A DNA stretch of 7,414 nt from positions 1 to 7,414 of the forward strand of contig JAJRUC010000279.1 of NCBI GenBank assembly GCA_024278015.1, written 5' to 3'. Source of the DNA: Chloroflexota bacterium. GTDB taxonomy: Bacteria > Chloroflexota > Anaerolineae > 4572-78. Under the pieces are notes generated by a model that made no database searches, was not told the origin of the DNA, and saw only the letters and a list, made by a program, of their open reading frames with translations. The position numbers were made by a program, and so were the translations under genes. This document shows positions 1 through 5,951 of the stretch, one piece after another (position 1 is the first letter of the stretch; every line of letters starts with the position of its first letter).

Positions 1-73
1 CAACGTTTCTGATGTCAGTCCTGCCTGTGCCTGTTGTGTGGGTGCGAAGGCGGGAATCCATGGTTTTCTCCGG

Positions 74-107
74 ATACCGGACATTCCTCTGTGGGAAATT
101 CCGGTAT
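74..107. repeat. imperfect inverted repeat (hairpin) in non-coding DNA
   Basis: The arms ATACCGGA (74-81) and TCCGGTAT (100-107) are perfect inverted copies. Partial inner pairing of ATTCC with GGAAAT extends the stem. Just upstream, GCGAAGGCGGGAATCCA (45-61) resembles the common bacterial intergenic repeat built on GCGAAAGCGGGAATCCA. Together they look like a decayed dispersed palindromic repeat. No coding region with a credible start or family resemblance was found in 1-130. Confidence 0.45.
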
Positions 108-111
108 GACA

Positions 112-130
112 AGACTTTTGCAAGAGGTCT
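112..130. repeat. IS-end-like sequence abutting the transposase remnant
   Basis: AGACTTTTGCAAGAGGTCT is an imperfect palindrome with AGAC/GTCT ends. On the minus strand it reads AGACCTCTTGCAAAAGTCT, which resembles terminal repeats of IS5-type elements as I remember them. It begins exactly where recognisable transposase homology stops (base 131). It may therefore be the end of a second element or the scar of a rearrangement that truncated the transposase. The resemblance is from memory and was not searched. Confidence 0.35.
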
Positions 131-495
131 ATTGAAAAAAGCGTCCTTAATCGTCAGTCCCGGTTGCTTCATCTCTTCTTTGAAAGCGGTTTGCAAGTTG
201 GTTTTAAGTTGGCCGGCATCATTGTGATGGTTTCCGGTTTCAAGCTTCCAGCCTTGCTCCACCGGCGATAGTGGTAGTAAATCGCGTGGCAACTGATTTC
301 CTTTTTTCCGGATGCGCCTTATCCGGGTTTATCGGTAATTGTGCCCACCGGCAACCGGTATGCAACCGGTACAAAATGTAGCCGAAGGTTTTATACAACG
401 GTATCTTGCTCACCTGGCCGCGTTTCGCTTTCCTTAAACAGGCTGGGATGGCCTTCAAGCTGTTTTTCGGTTATACTTACCGGAACAGTACTCAT
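131..495 (-). pseudogene. degenerate IS5-type (DDE) transposase, frameshifted and internally deleted
   Basis: On the minus strand an ATG at 495-493 is preceded by a good ribosome site (AAGGAGA, six bases away). It starts MSTVPVSITEKQLE, typical of IS5-type transposases with a DUF4096-like N-terminal domain. Homology then jumps frame to a stretch reading KAKRGQVSKIPLYKTFGYI and continuing ILYRLHTGCRWAQLPI (about 430-305). It jumps again near an A-run at about 305 to EISCHAIYYHYRRWSKAGSL. It resumes in a third frame as GNHHNDAGQLKTNLQTAFKE and then MKQPGLTIKDAFFN, ending at 131. The last block matches a region that normally lies well beyond the first catalytic aspartate, so roughly 65-70 residues between GSL and GNHH, including the NLDG motif, seem to be missing. 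The C-terminal third is also absent. The protein cannot be made intact. The family call is confident; the exact IS name is not attempted. Confidence 0.8.
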
Positions 496-555
496 TACCG
501 GTCTCCTTCATGTATGGTGGTTGGATACCGGTAATAAGGCGCTGTTTTTTCGGTT

Positions 556-1980
556 ATGTTAAATCAGAAAGAGTCATTTAGTTCGAGTATACCCAAAATG
601 ACAGAACATCCTGAAAAACAAAATCTATCGTGGCTGGGGGTGGGCGTGTGGTCAATTTTGGCGACGTTCTCCGGCATTGGTTTTTGGAAAACGTTCAGCT
701 ATGTCCGCCGTCTGTTTCGGCAGCCGAAGCTCCAGCCGCGCGCCAACCCGCTTTTAAATGAAGAACGCGCCCATTTGCAGGCGATGGCCGCGCGGGTGGC
801 CGCCGCCAATTTGCAGGCCGGCATCGAAACGCGCCGCCTGCCCGACGGCCGGGCCAGACTGGTGCTGTGCGCCGGGACGCGCAATTTCAGAGAACCCTGG
901 GCGCGGGATTTCGGCTTTGCCAGTTTCGGCTTGCTGGAACTGGGCCGGCAGCAGGCGGTCAAGGAAACGCTGGAAGTTTTTTTGTTGACGCAAAAGCCGG
1001 CGGGCCAGTTTCCGGTAAAAATCCATTCCACCCGCATCTTCGACCGCTACCTGTATTCGCTGCTGGGCCGCGAGCAGCCCGTCGAAGCGCCCATCCGGCC
1101 CAAATATATCACCGCCCATAAAACGGTGTCGCTGGACGGCAATGCCCTGCTGGTGATTGCCTTTTTGAATTACATTTGCCGCACCAGAGACCGCGACTTT
1201 GCCCGCCGCCACTGGAACGCCATCAAACGGGCGGCCTTGTGGCTGGAAAACTACGCCCTGGAAGCCGATGGCCTGCTGCATCAATCTGCTTTTGCAGACT
1301 GGGCCGACAGCGTGGGCCGGACCGGAAAAATTTTGTATACCAACGTGCTGTACTGGAAGGCCCTGCACGATTTGGCGCATGCGGCAGACCACAACGGGCA
1401 GCCTGCCGACGGGGCGTATTTTGCGGCGAAGGCGCGGCAAATAAAAGAGTCTGTCAACGCCCATTTTTGGCGCGCTGATTTGGGATATTATGTTACCAGC
1501 AAACTTTTTGATAATTTAAGCAGCAGTGGTAATCTATTGGCCGTGGCCTGGGGCATGGCTTCAAAAGCGCAGGCCCATTCTGTTTTGGACCGGATGGTTG
1601 CTTTTAAAATGGCCGACCCCGTCCCGACGCAGGTAGTGCATCGGGCTTATCCGCAAAAATTAATCGCCATCGAAAATCGGTTGGGCGGTATTGGACATTA
1701 TCACACTTATGCGGCCTGGTTGTGGCTGGGCGCATGGCACGTGATAGCCCTGACCCGTATGGAACGCCTGACCGAAGCCGAAGATTTGTTGCATCGCATC
1801 GCCCGCGTCATTGTGCGGGACGGCACGGTGCATGAGGTGTACGACCCCGGCGGCCATTATCTTTCCACCTTTTGGTACACCTCTGAAGCGCCGCTAACCT
1901 GGAGCGCGGGCATGGTGGTTTACGCCTGGCACGTTTATCAGCGATGGCTCAGCGGTGAACCCTTCGCGCCGAATCTATAA
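556..1980 (+). CDS. (alpha/alpha)6-barrel glycoside hydrolase, amylo-alpha-1,6-glucosidase / neutral-invertase-like
   Basis: This 474-residue protein probably hydrolyses alpha-glucosidic bonds in a glycogen- or sucrose-like substrate; the true substrate is unknown. The catalytic region starts near residue 65. It contains REPWARDFGF (112-121), VSLDGNALLV (191-200), FADWADSVG (246-254), GGIGHYHTYAAWLW (377-390), VHEVYDPGG (425-433) and SEAPLTWSAGMV (443-454). By remembered alignment with GH100 invertases (RDF, VDSGLWW and PEYYD blocks), Asp194 and Glu427 are the likely acid/base pair; Asp248/Asp251 are alternatives. A hydrophobic stretch at 25-44 followed by RRLFR may be an N-terminal membrane anchor, which is unusual for cytoplasmic debranching enzymes. 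The start is uncertain: ATG 556 has no clear Shine-Dalgarno, and an in-frame ATG at 598 is equally possible; both keep the hydrophobic segment. The YihY-family gene follows with almost no gap, suggesting co-transcription. The hydrolase fold is well supported; the enzyme activity is not. Confidence 0.8.
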   Translation: MLNQKESFSSSIPKMTEHPEKQNLSWLGVGVWSILATFSGIGFWKTFSYVRRLFRQPKLQPRANPLLNEERAHLQAMAARVAAANLQAGIETRRLPDGRARLVLCAGTRNFREPWARDFGFASFGLLELGRQQAVKETLEVFLLTQKPAGQFPVKIHSTRIFDRYLYSLLGREQPVEAPIRPKYITAHKTVSLDGNALLVIAFLNYICRTRDRDFARRHWNAIKRAALWLENYALEADGLLHQSAFADWADSVGRTGKILYTNVLYWKALHDLAHAADHNGQPADGAYFAAKARQIKESVNAHFWRADLGYYVTSKLFDNLSSSGNLLAVAWGMASKAQAHSVLDRMVAFKMADPVPTQVVHRAYPQKLIAIENRLGGIGHYHTYAAWLWLGAWHVIALTRMERLTEAEDLLHRIARVIVRDGTVHEVYDPGGHYLSTFWYTSEAPLTWSAGMVVYAWHVYQRWLSGEPFAPNL

Positions 1981-1995
1981 TTGCGAGGTCGGTTT

Positions 1996-2883
1996 TTGCA
2001 GATTTTACTATTGATAGTATATGAAAAGCTCAATACGTTGACCGGCGGCGCGTTAAAAATTGTTGTCACCACCATTCGCCGGTTTTTGCAGGCCCACGCC
2101 CTGGAAGTGGCGGCCGGCATGGCCTACTATTTTTTCTTTTCGTTGTTTCCGTTGCTGATTTTTCTGGTGGCCCTGGGCAGTTACGTGCTTGAGGCCGAGC
2201 AAGTGCGCACCCAGGTGTTCGAGTGGCTGGTCAGCGTGTTCCCCACGGCCACAGATTTGGTTGAGCGCAATATCGATCTGGTCATCAGCCGCCGGGGGAC
2301 GGCCAGTTTAACGGCCACTATCGGCTTGCTGTGGGCCGGGTCGGGCGCGTTTGCCGCCGTTGAGCGCAACGTCAATCGAGCCTGGCCCAACACCCAGATC
2401 CGAAACTTTTTACATGGCCGCCTGATTGCCTTGTCGATGATTATTTTGCTGGCGCTGTTGTTGTTTCTATCCCTTTTTTCCAGCACAATGGCCCATCTGT
2501 TGAGCCGGTTTCACATTCCGTTGTGGGACGGCGCGGCGGTCTATCAGACACAACTCTGGAAAATTCCGGCTGCGCTGGTGCCTTCGTTTTTTACCTTTGT
2601 GATGTTCGCCGGCGTGTACCGCTGGATTCCCAACACCAAAGTTACCTGGAGTGAAGCGGGATGGGGCGCCTTGCTGGCAACCATCTGCTGGCGATACGCC
2701 ATTATTGCTTTTACATGGTATTTAAGCAGCGGTCTGGCAAACTATCAACTGGTGTACGGCACCCTGGCAACGGTTATTATTTTGATGTTCTGGATTTACA
2801 TCAGCAGCGTTATTGTGTTGTTGGGGGCGCACTTCAGCGCCTCGATTGCCATTTGCCGCCGATTGGCTGAATCTCGCAATTAA
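1996..2883 (+). CDS. YihY/BrkB-family inner-membrane protein
   Basis: This is a polytopic membrane protein of about 295 residues, the usual size for the YihY/BrkB (UPF0761) family. Members were once annotated as ribonuclease BN; their molecular role is still unclear. Family signatures are present: AGMAYYFFFSLFPLLIF, WAGSGAFAAVERNVNRAW, YRWIPNTKVTWSEAGWGALL and, near the C-terminus, YQLVYGTLATVIILMFWIYI. About six membrane segments are visible. Counted from TTG 1981, they lie near residues 47-69, 107-127, 146-171, 196-214, 228-247 and 259-284. The frame is open from TTG 1981, directly after the previous stop. I chose TTG 1996 because GAGGT (1985-1989) sits six bases before it, whereas 1981 has no ribosome site; this shortens the protein by five residues. 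No ATG occurs before the first membrane segment, so a non-ATG start seems required. Translation is probably coupled to the upstream glycosidase. Confidence 0.88.
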   Translation: MQILLLIVYEKLNTLTGGALKIVVTTIRRFLQAHALEVAAGMAYYFFFSLFPLLIFLVALGSYVLEAEQVRTQVFEWLVSVFPTATDLVERNIDLVISRRGTASLTATIGLLWAGSGAFAAVERNVNRAWPNTQIRNFLHGRLIALSMIILLALLLFLSLFSSTMAHLLSRFHIPLWDGAAVYQTQLWKIPAALVPSFFTFVMFAGVYRWIPNTKVTWSEAGWGALLATICWRYAIIAFTWYLSSGLANYQLVYGTLATVIILMFWIYISSVIVLLGAHFSASIAICRRLAESRN

Positions 2884-2887
2884 ACCA

Positions 2888-4276
2888 CTACCCGGCCAGA
2901 TACAACCGCAAAAACGTAAATGTCACCGCAGTCAGGAACCCGGCCACAGGGAGCGCGCCGCGCCACGCCAGCGCATCGGTGGCGGCGCGTTGGCGAATGA
3001 TGCGGTAAACAATGACGATGGAATATATCAGCCCGGCCAGCAAAAGCAGAATTTGCAGCCCGGCAACCACATCGGGCAGGAAGGGCGTCCACGGGAAATT
3101 GCGCGTGCCGAAGAGATTCCAGCCCCAGCCGAAGGGGTCGCTGAGGACGGACAGGGCGTAACTGCCGTTCACAAAGACAAAACTGAAGCTGAAGGCAATC
3201 CAGCCGATGAGACCCATCGGCACCAGACTGTAGGCCACATCCACAAACACCTTCTTCACCGAAACATTTTTTAACCCGGCCAGTTTGCGGGTGGCGGCGG
3301 CGGTGAGCCAAAAAATCCCCGGCAGCGCCAGCAGGTTAATCGCAATGAAAGAAACGGCGTACACCGCCCAATGGGGCAGGGTGTCCATATTGGCCCAGTC
3401 TTTTACCCAGCCCCACGGGCCGAGCAATACCGCGCTGTACAGCAGGGCGCAGGCCAGCATAATGAGCGCCTTGAAGGCTTCATCCAGCGAGCGGCCTTTT
3501 TCCACCAGTAAATCCGCGCCGAAGGGCCGTAAATTAATGCCGATGTTGTCCTGGGTGCAGGTGGTGAGGCAGGCGGTACACAGCCCGCAACAGGTGTTCC
3601 GCTCCAGTTTTCCGGGGAAAACCAGCCACGGACAGCCGTAACCGTTTTCGTTGCCGGTGACGCAATCTTTGGTGGTGTGATCCTTGCACACTTGCGCGTC
3701 TTTCACCCGCAATTCAAGGGTGGATGTGAGCGAATACAGCCCGATAAAGCCGCCGACGGGGCAAACGTACCGGCAAAAGATGCGGTTTTCATAAACGACA
3801 CTGAGGCCGACAGCGGCCAGAATCATTGCCAGCAGCACCCACGCGCTGACCGCCGGGCGGGTGAGAATGATGGTGCTGAACATGGCCATTGCCAAAAAGC
3901 CGAAATTTTGCAGCCAGATGTTGCGCAGTTTGCGGGGCCAGCGGCGGCGCAGGGTGTGCAGTTTGCCCGGTTTGCGGCGGATGACGGCGCGCCGTTGCAG
4001 CCATTCGCCGGGGGCGGGGATGGGGCAGACGGTACACCACAGCCGCGCAAAAAAGGGCACCATCACAATAATGAGCAACGCCCACCAGACAATCCACACG
4101 AAGATGATGGCGAAATTGTGGCTGCCGGCGGGCGTTCCGAAGAAGCCGGTGAGCATGGCGAACACAAAAAAGAACAGGGTGATGAGCAATAATGTGGGCT
4201 GAAAACCTCGCCATTGCAGCATGGTTTTTACCCAACGATATTGGGTGAGTTCAAATCTGTTTTGCATGGGTAACAC
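2888..4276 (-). CDS. polytopic membrane 4Fe-4S protein, NosR/NapH-like polyferredoxin
   Basis: This 462-residue protein is probably an electron-transfer subunit that moves electrons across or along the cytoplasmic membrane. It has membrane helices near residues 28-45, 55-77, 124-138, 143-161, 266-287, 301-323, 345-370, 402-425 and 440-460. The NosR/NapH/CcoG-type cysteine motifs CTVCP (81-85) and CRYVCP (168-173) flank the third and fourth helices. A loop follows with Cys197, Cys205, Cys215 and Cys229. It also holds a full CxxCxxCxxxC set (Cys230, 233, 236, 240) in which the usual final proline is threonine. Related proteins feed electrons to nitrous oxide or nitrate reductases or take part in copper-centre maturation. 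The neighbouring CuA cupredoxin fits such a role, but no reductase gene is present. The start is GTG 4276 (AAGGGG eight bases upstream) or ATG 4267 (AGGGTG six bases upstream); the difference is three residues. The stop lies four bases from that of the convergent YihY gene. Confidence 0.85.
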   Translation of the reverse strand: MLPMQNRFELTQYRWVKTMLQWRGFQPTLLLITLFFFVFAMLTGFFGTPAGSHNFAIIFVWIVWWALLIIVMVPFFARLWCTVCPIPAPGEWLQRRAVIRRKPGKLHTLRRRWPRKLRNIWLQNFGFLAMAMFSTIILTRPAVSAWVLLAMILAAVGLSVVYENRIFCRYVCPVGGFIGLYSLTSTLELRVKDAQVCKDHTTKDCVTGNENGYGCPWLVFPGKLERNTCCGLCTACLTTCTQDNIGINLRPFGADLLVEKGRSLDEAFKALIMLACALLYSAVLLGPWGWVKDWANMDTLPHWAVYAVSFIAINLLALPGIFWLTAAATRKLAGLKNVSVKKVFVDVAYSLVPMGLIGWIAFSFSFVFVNGSYALSVLSDPFGWGWNLFGTRNFPWTPFLPDVVAGLQILLLLAGLIYSIVIVYRIIRQRAATDALAWRGALPVAGFLTAVTFTFLRLYLAG

Positions 4277-4331
4277 CCTGAGCGCCCCTTTAAAACGGCG
4301 GGGCGGGGATAGATTGTTCTTTTGACAACTA

Positions 4332-4483
4332 CAGGACTTACGCAGTTGCGGTAAATCACGGTGTTCTACCCCCTCCCCCGACAGCGGGGGAGGAGCTAAC
4401 TTCCCCCCCCCCGCTTGAGGGCGCGAAGCGGTTTCTTCATCAGGGACCGAGGGGGGTAAAATGCCGCAACCGCGTAAGCTCTG
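4332..4483. mobile_element. 152-bp MITE-like element with 20-bp imperfect terminal inverted repeats
   Basis: CAGGACTTACGCAGTTGCGG (4332-4351) and the reverse complement of CCGCAACCGCGTAAGCTCTG (4464-4483) match at 17 of 20 positions. The interior holds a perfect 8-bp stem with an ACAG loop (CTCCCCCG 4373-4380 with CGGGGGAG 4385-4392), a C10 homopolymer (4403-4412), and a second stem (CCGCTT 4411-4416 with AAGCGG 4426-4431). There is no coding capacity. It fills most of the gap between the cupredoxin stop (4486) and the polyferredoxin start. It looks like a non-autonomous transposable repeat or a dispersed palindromic element. No clear target-site duplication was seen. Confidence 0.65.
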
Positions 4484-4485
4484 AA

Positions 4486-4944
4486 CTATTTCAATGCGGC
4501 GGCGGGATTTTTTCGTAAATACACAAAGGTGCCGGCCACCGCCAGCCCCATCAACCCGACTGCGCGGGCAAAGGTCAGGTTCGGCTCAACCACCAGCTCG
4601 CCAATCATAAACGGGTGCAGCGGCCCGCAACTGACCGAGCAGCGATAGCGAAACTTTCCGGTGCGGTCGGCCACAAATTCAATGCGCCGCGTTTGCCCCG
4701 GTTCCACCTGCTCATTAATGCCGTATCCATCCAGATAAAACCCGTGCATTACGTCTGCCGCTTGCAGGGTGATGATGATTCTGTCGCCGCGATTGACGCG
4801 CAGTACCGGCGGGTTGTAGGCAAACTGGCTGGCGGTGACGGTGATGTGGCGGGTGGTTGGCTCTGCCATTACCGGCACCGGCGCCAGCGCAATTACCAGC
4901 GCCAGGACCAAAAATGGAATGAGCGGGGCAACTCGGCGTTTCAT
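4486..4944 (-). CDS. membrane-anchored CuA-type cupredoxin (COX2/NosZ C-domain-like)
   Basis: This 152-residue protein is predicted to sit outside the cytoplasmic membrane as a copper electron carrier. A signal or anchor sequence (MKRR followed by a hydrophobic stretch to about residue 26, with APVPVMAEP) precedes a cupredoxin beta-sandwich (about 32-120). A C-terminal hydrophobic segment (about 125-143, then LRK) would tether it. The copper ligands form a complete CuA set: His67 (VMHGF) and Cys102-x3-Cys106-x3-His110-x2-Met113. The usual Glu between the cysteines (CxExC) is Val104; that residue binds through its backbone, so a CuA site is still plausible. The start at ATG 4944 was chosen because GAGAGG lies eight bases upstream and the signal peptide begins there; the frame stays open to TTG 4998, but that start would precede the ribosome site. 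It is too short to be an oxidase subunit II and lacks that protein's two-helix hairpin. It is followed by the polyferredoxin gene on the same strand. Confidence 0.87.
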   Translation of the reverse strand: MKRRVAPLIPFLVLALVIALAPVPVMAEPTTRHITVTASQFAYNPPVLRVNRGDRIIITLQAADVMHGFYLDGYGINEQVEPGQTRRIEFVADRTGKFRYRCSVSCGPLHPFMIGELVVEPNLTFARAVGLMGLAVAGTFVYLRKNPAAALK

Positions 4945-4969
4945 CGGGTGAACCTCTCGCGGAATGTTT

Positions 4970-5042
4970 GTGGTAGATGGCGCAATCACCATCGTCAACA
5001 GTGTACCGTAATTTTTACAACCTCGACAGCGCCACCTGGCGC
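4970..5042 (-). promoter_or_regulatory. possible promoter and operator of the cupredoxin gene
   Basis: The preceding gene ends in an intrinsic terminator, so the cupredoxin needs its own promoter between about 4945 and 5042. One candidate on the minus strand is TTGACG (4998-4993), a 17-base spacer, then TACCAC (4975-4970), which has a good -35 but a weak -10. Another is a TACACT -10 (5005-5000) without a good -35. A 6-bp inverted repeat, GCGCCA-CC-TGGCGC (5029-5042), lies just upstream of the second candidate and could bind a regulator. Promoter assignment is tentative. Confidence 0.35.
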
Positions 5043-5067
5043 AAAGAAAAACCCGCCATTTGGCGGG
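5043..5067 (-). terminator. intrinsic terminator of the HTH/PocR-like regulator gene
   Basis: On the minus strand a CCCGCCA/TGGCGGG stem (plus-strand bases 5052-5058 and 5061-5067) is followed directly by TTTTTCTTT. It begins about 27 bases after the regulator stop codon at 5095. The stem is GC-rich with a tight loop, as in a classical Rho-independent terminator. It separates the regulator from the cupredoxin transcript. Confidence 0.75.
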
Positions 5068-5094
5068 GGTCAGGCAGATGGCGGGGCGGGGGCA

Positions 5095-5847
5095 TTATCC
5101 CACTAATTGCGCAATCGCATCAAGTTTCCCCGCCATAGCGGTGCGTTCTGTAGCCAAATGCGCTACAATATCGGCGATGCGTTGCACCAGCGACAGCGTC
5201 AGCCTGCGTTTGAAGCTGTCCAGCGTGTAAACGTCGTCAATTTTGGCGGAAATTGTTTCCGGCGGAACGCGATAATATTCGGCGATGGCGGAAACATTGG
5301 GCTGCCGGTCATCCGGCGCGATGCCGTCAATTACCACCATGCCCCGCAACGTTGCGCCCACCCGCACAATGCCGCGCGTGGTGAGTAACCCCAACCCTGA
5401 GTGCGAAAATTCCGGTTTCAGCGCGGGTAACTCTGCCAGCCGCCGCCAGTCACTTTCATACCGCTGTTTGGCAAACGGAAATGATTGCAGGGCGGTGTAC
5501 AATCCAAACGGTTTGCTCGGCTCAACCAGTGGATGCCCGTTCATATCTGTGATTTGCACCATAACGCCCAGGGCCGGCGCAAATCCGTCCTGAATGAGTT
5601 TTAATTGCATCGGCGGCAGCAACACGGTTTCATCGGGCAAATGCGCGTTGTTTTTTGGCGAAGGTGCCGGCGCGGGCGCGGCCGGCGTTTGCAGTTTCAG
5701 CCAGGCGTTCACTTTGTCGGCGGGAAAACGCCATTGTTTACCGACTTTCAGGGCCGGAATACTTTTTGATTCCGCCATGCGGTAAATGGTCGAGCGGTTA
5801 ACCTGGAGCATGGTTTGCAGTTCTTTGGCCGTCAATAATGGAACCAT
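5095..5847 (-). CDS. excisionase-type HTH regulator fused to a cysteine-free PocR-like sensor domain
   Basis: This is a 250-residue predicted transcription factor. Residues 3-52 form a MerR/excisionase-type helix-turn-helix (LLTAKELQTMLQVNRSTIYR, then IPALKVGKQWRFPADKVNAWL). A proline/alanine linker (53-68) leads to a domain at about 77-190 resembling the PocR sensory domain (LKLIQDGFAPALGVMVQITD, then NGHPLVEPS, then SHSGLGLLTTRGIVRVGATL). A helical tail covers 205-250. PocR-type domains normally bind small hydrocarbon-like ligands and usually carry conserved cysteines (FC, RC, YRCHAGL, from memory). Here those sites read FG, RY and FSHSGLG, and the protein has no cysteine at all. The ATG at 5847 is preceded by GAGGTGA at nine bases. 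It has its own -10 box (5887-5882) and terminator (5043-5067). It lies between an ABC export operon and the cupredoxin gene, so it may regulate either one or itself. Confidence 0.8.
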   Translation of the reverse strand: MVPLLTAKELQTMLQVNRSTIYRMAESKSIPALKVGKQWRFPADKVNAWLKLQTPAAPAPAPSPKNNAHLPDETVLLPPMQLKLIQDGFAPALGVMVQITDMNGHPLVEPSKPFGLYTALQSFPFAKQRYESDWRRLAELPALKPEFSHSGLGLLTTRGIVRVGATLRGMVVIDGIAPDDRQPNVSAIAEYYRVPPETISAKIDDVYTLDSFKRRLTLSLVQRIADIVAHLATERTAMAGKLDAIAQLVG

Positions 5848-5880
5848 AGCGCTTTCTCACCTCTATGATTGTTGCGCTAT
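5846..5880. promoter_or_regulatory. 7-bp inverted repeat spanning the regulator transcription start and start codon
   Basis: ATAGCGC (5846-5852) and GCGCTAT (5874-5880) are perfect inverted copies with 21 bases between them. The distal arm sits between the -10 box and the expected transcription start; the proximal arm overlaps the ATG. The ribosome site lies in the spacer. Because the distal arm is mostly upstream of the predicted transcript start, a DNA operator is more likely than an RNA hairpin. Confidence 0.45.
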
Positions 5881-5881
5881 A

Positions 5882-5903
5882 ATTATACCGGTTTATGCCG
5901 GTT
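5882..5903 (-). promoter_or_regulatory. promoter of the regulator gene with tandem operator-like repeats
   Basis: The minus strand carries a perfect TATAAT -10 box (5887-5882), placing transcription start near 5875 and giving a leader of about 28 bases. No good -35 is visible at 16-18 bases. The expected spacer is instead taken up by two tandem 10-bp repeats, TATACCGGTT (5884-5893) and TATGCCGGTT (5894-5903), which differ at one position; the first overlaps the -10. A strong -10, a poor -35 and spacer repeats are typical of regulated promoters. The excisionase-type HTH encoded downstream is the obvious candidate binder, which would be autoregulation; this is inference. Confidence 0.6.
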
Positions 5904-5951
5904 TTTTACAGGGCAGATTGGCGCAGCATCAACCGGGCAAAATGGCCTGTC

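Noticed and set aside
496..555. Promoter for the glycosidase gene
   Set aside because: No pair of boxes with suitable spacing was convincing. TATGTT at 554-559 would serve only if translation starts at 598.
754..1464. Long open frame antisense to the glycosidase
   Set aside because: It lies wholly opposite a gene with clear family motifs, and its own translation shows no recognisable domain. GC-rich codon bias explains it.
3677..4202. Open frames on the plus strand opposite the polyferredoxin gene
   Set aside because: The opposite strand has well-ordered cysteine motifs and membrane helices, while these translations are low-complexity and family-less.
4277..4331. Promoter for the polyferredoxin gene
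   Set aside because: TTGTCA occurs on the minus strand but no -10 lies at a workable distance, so no promoter is claimed.
4367..4460. Short direct or inverted C- and G-rich blocks considered as a CRISPR-like or phase-variable tract
   Set aside because: There are no regularly spaced repeats, and the C10 run is outside coding sequence. The blocks are better explained as the interior hairpins of one MITE-like element.
4945..4998. 18-residue N-terminal extension of the cupredoxin starting at TTG 4998
   Set aside because: It would start before the ribosome site at about 4953-4958 and place residues before a good signal peptide. ATG 4944 fits better.
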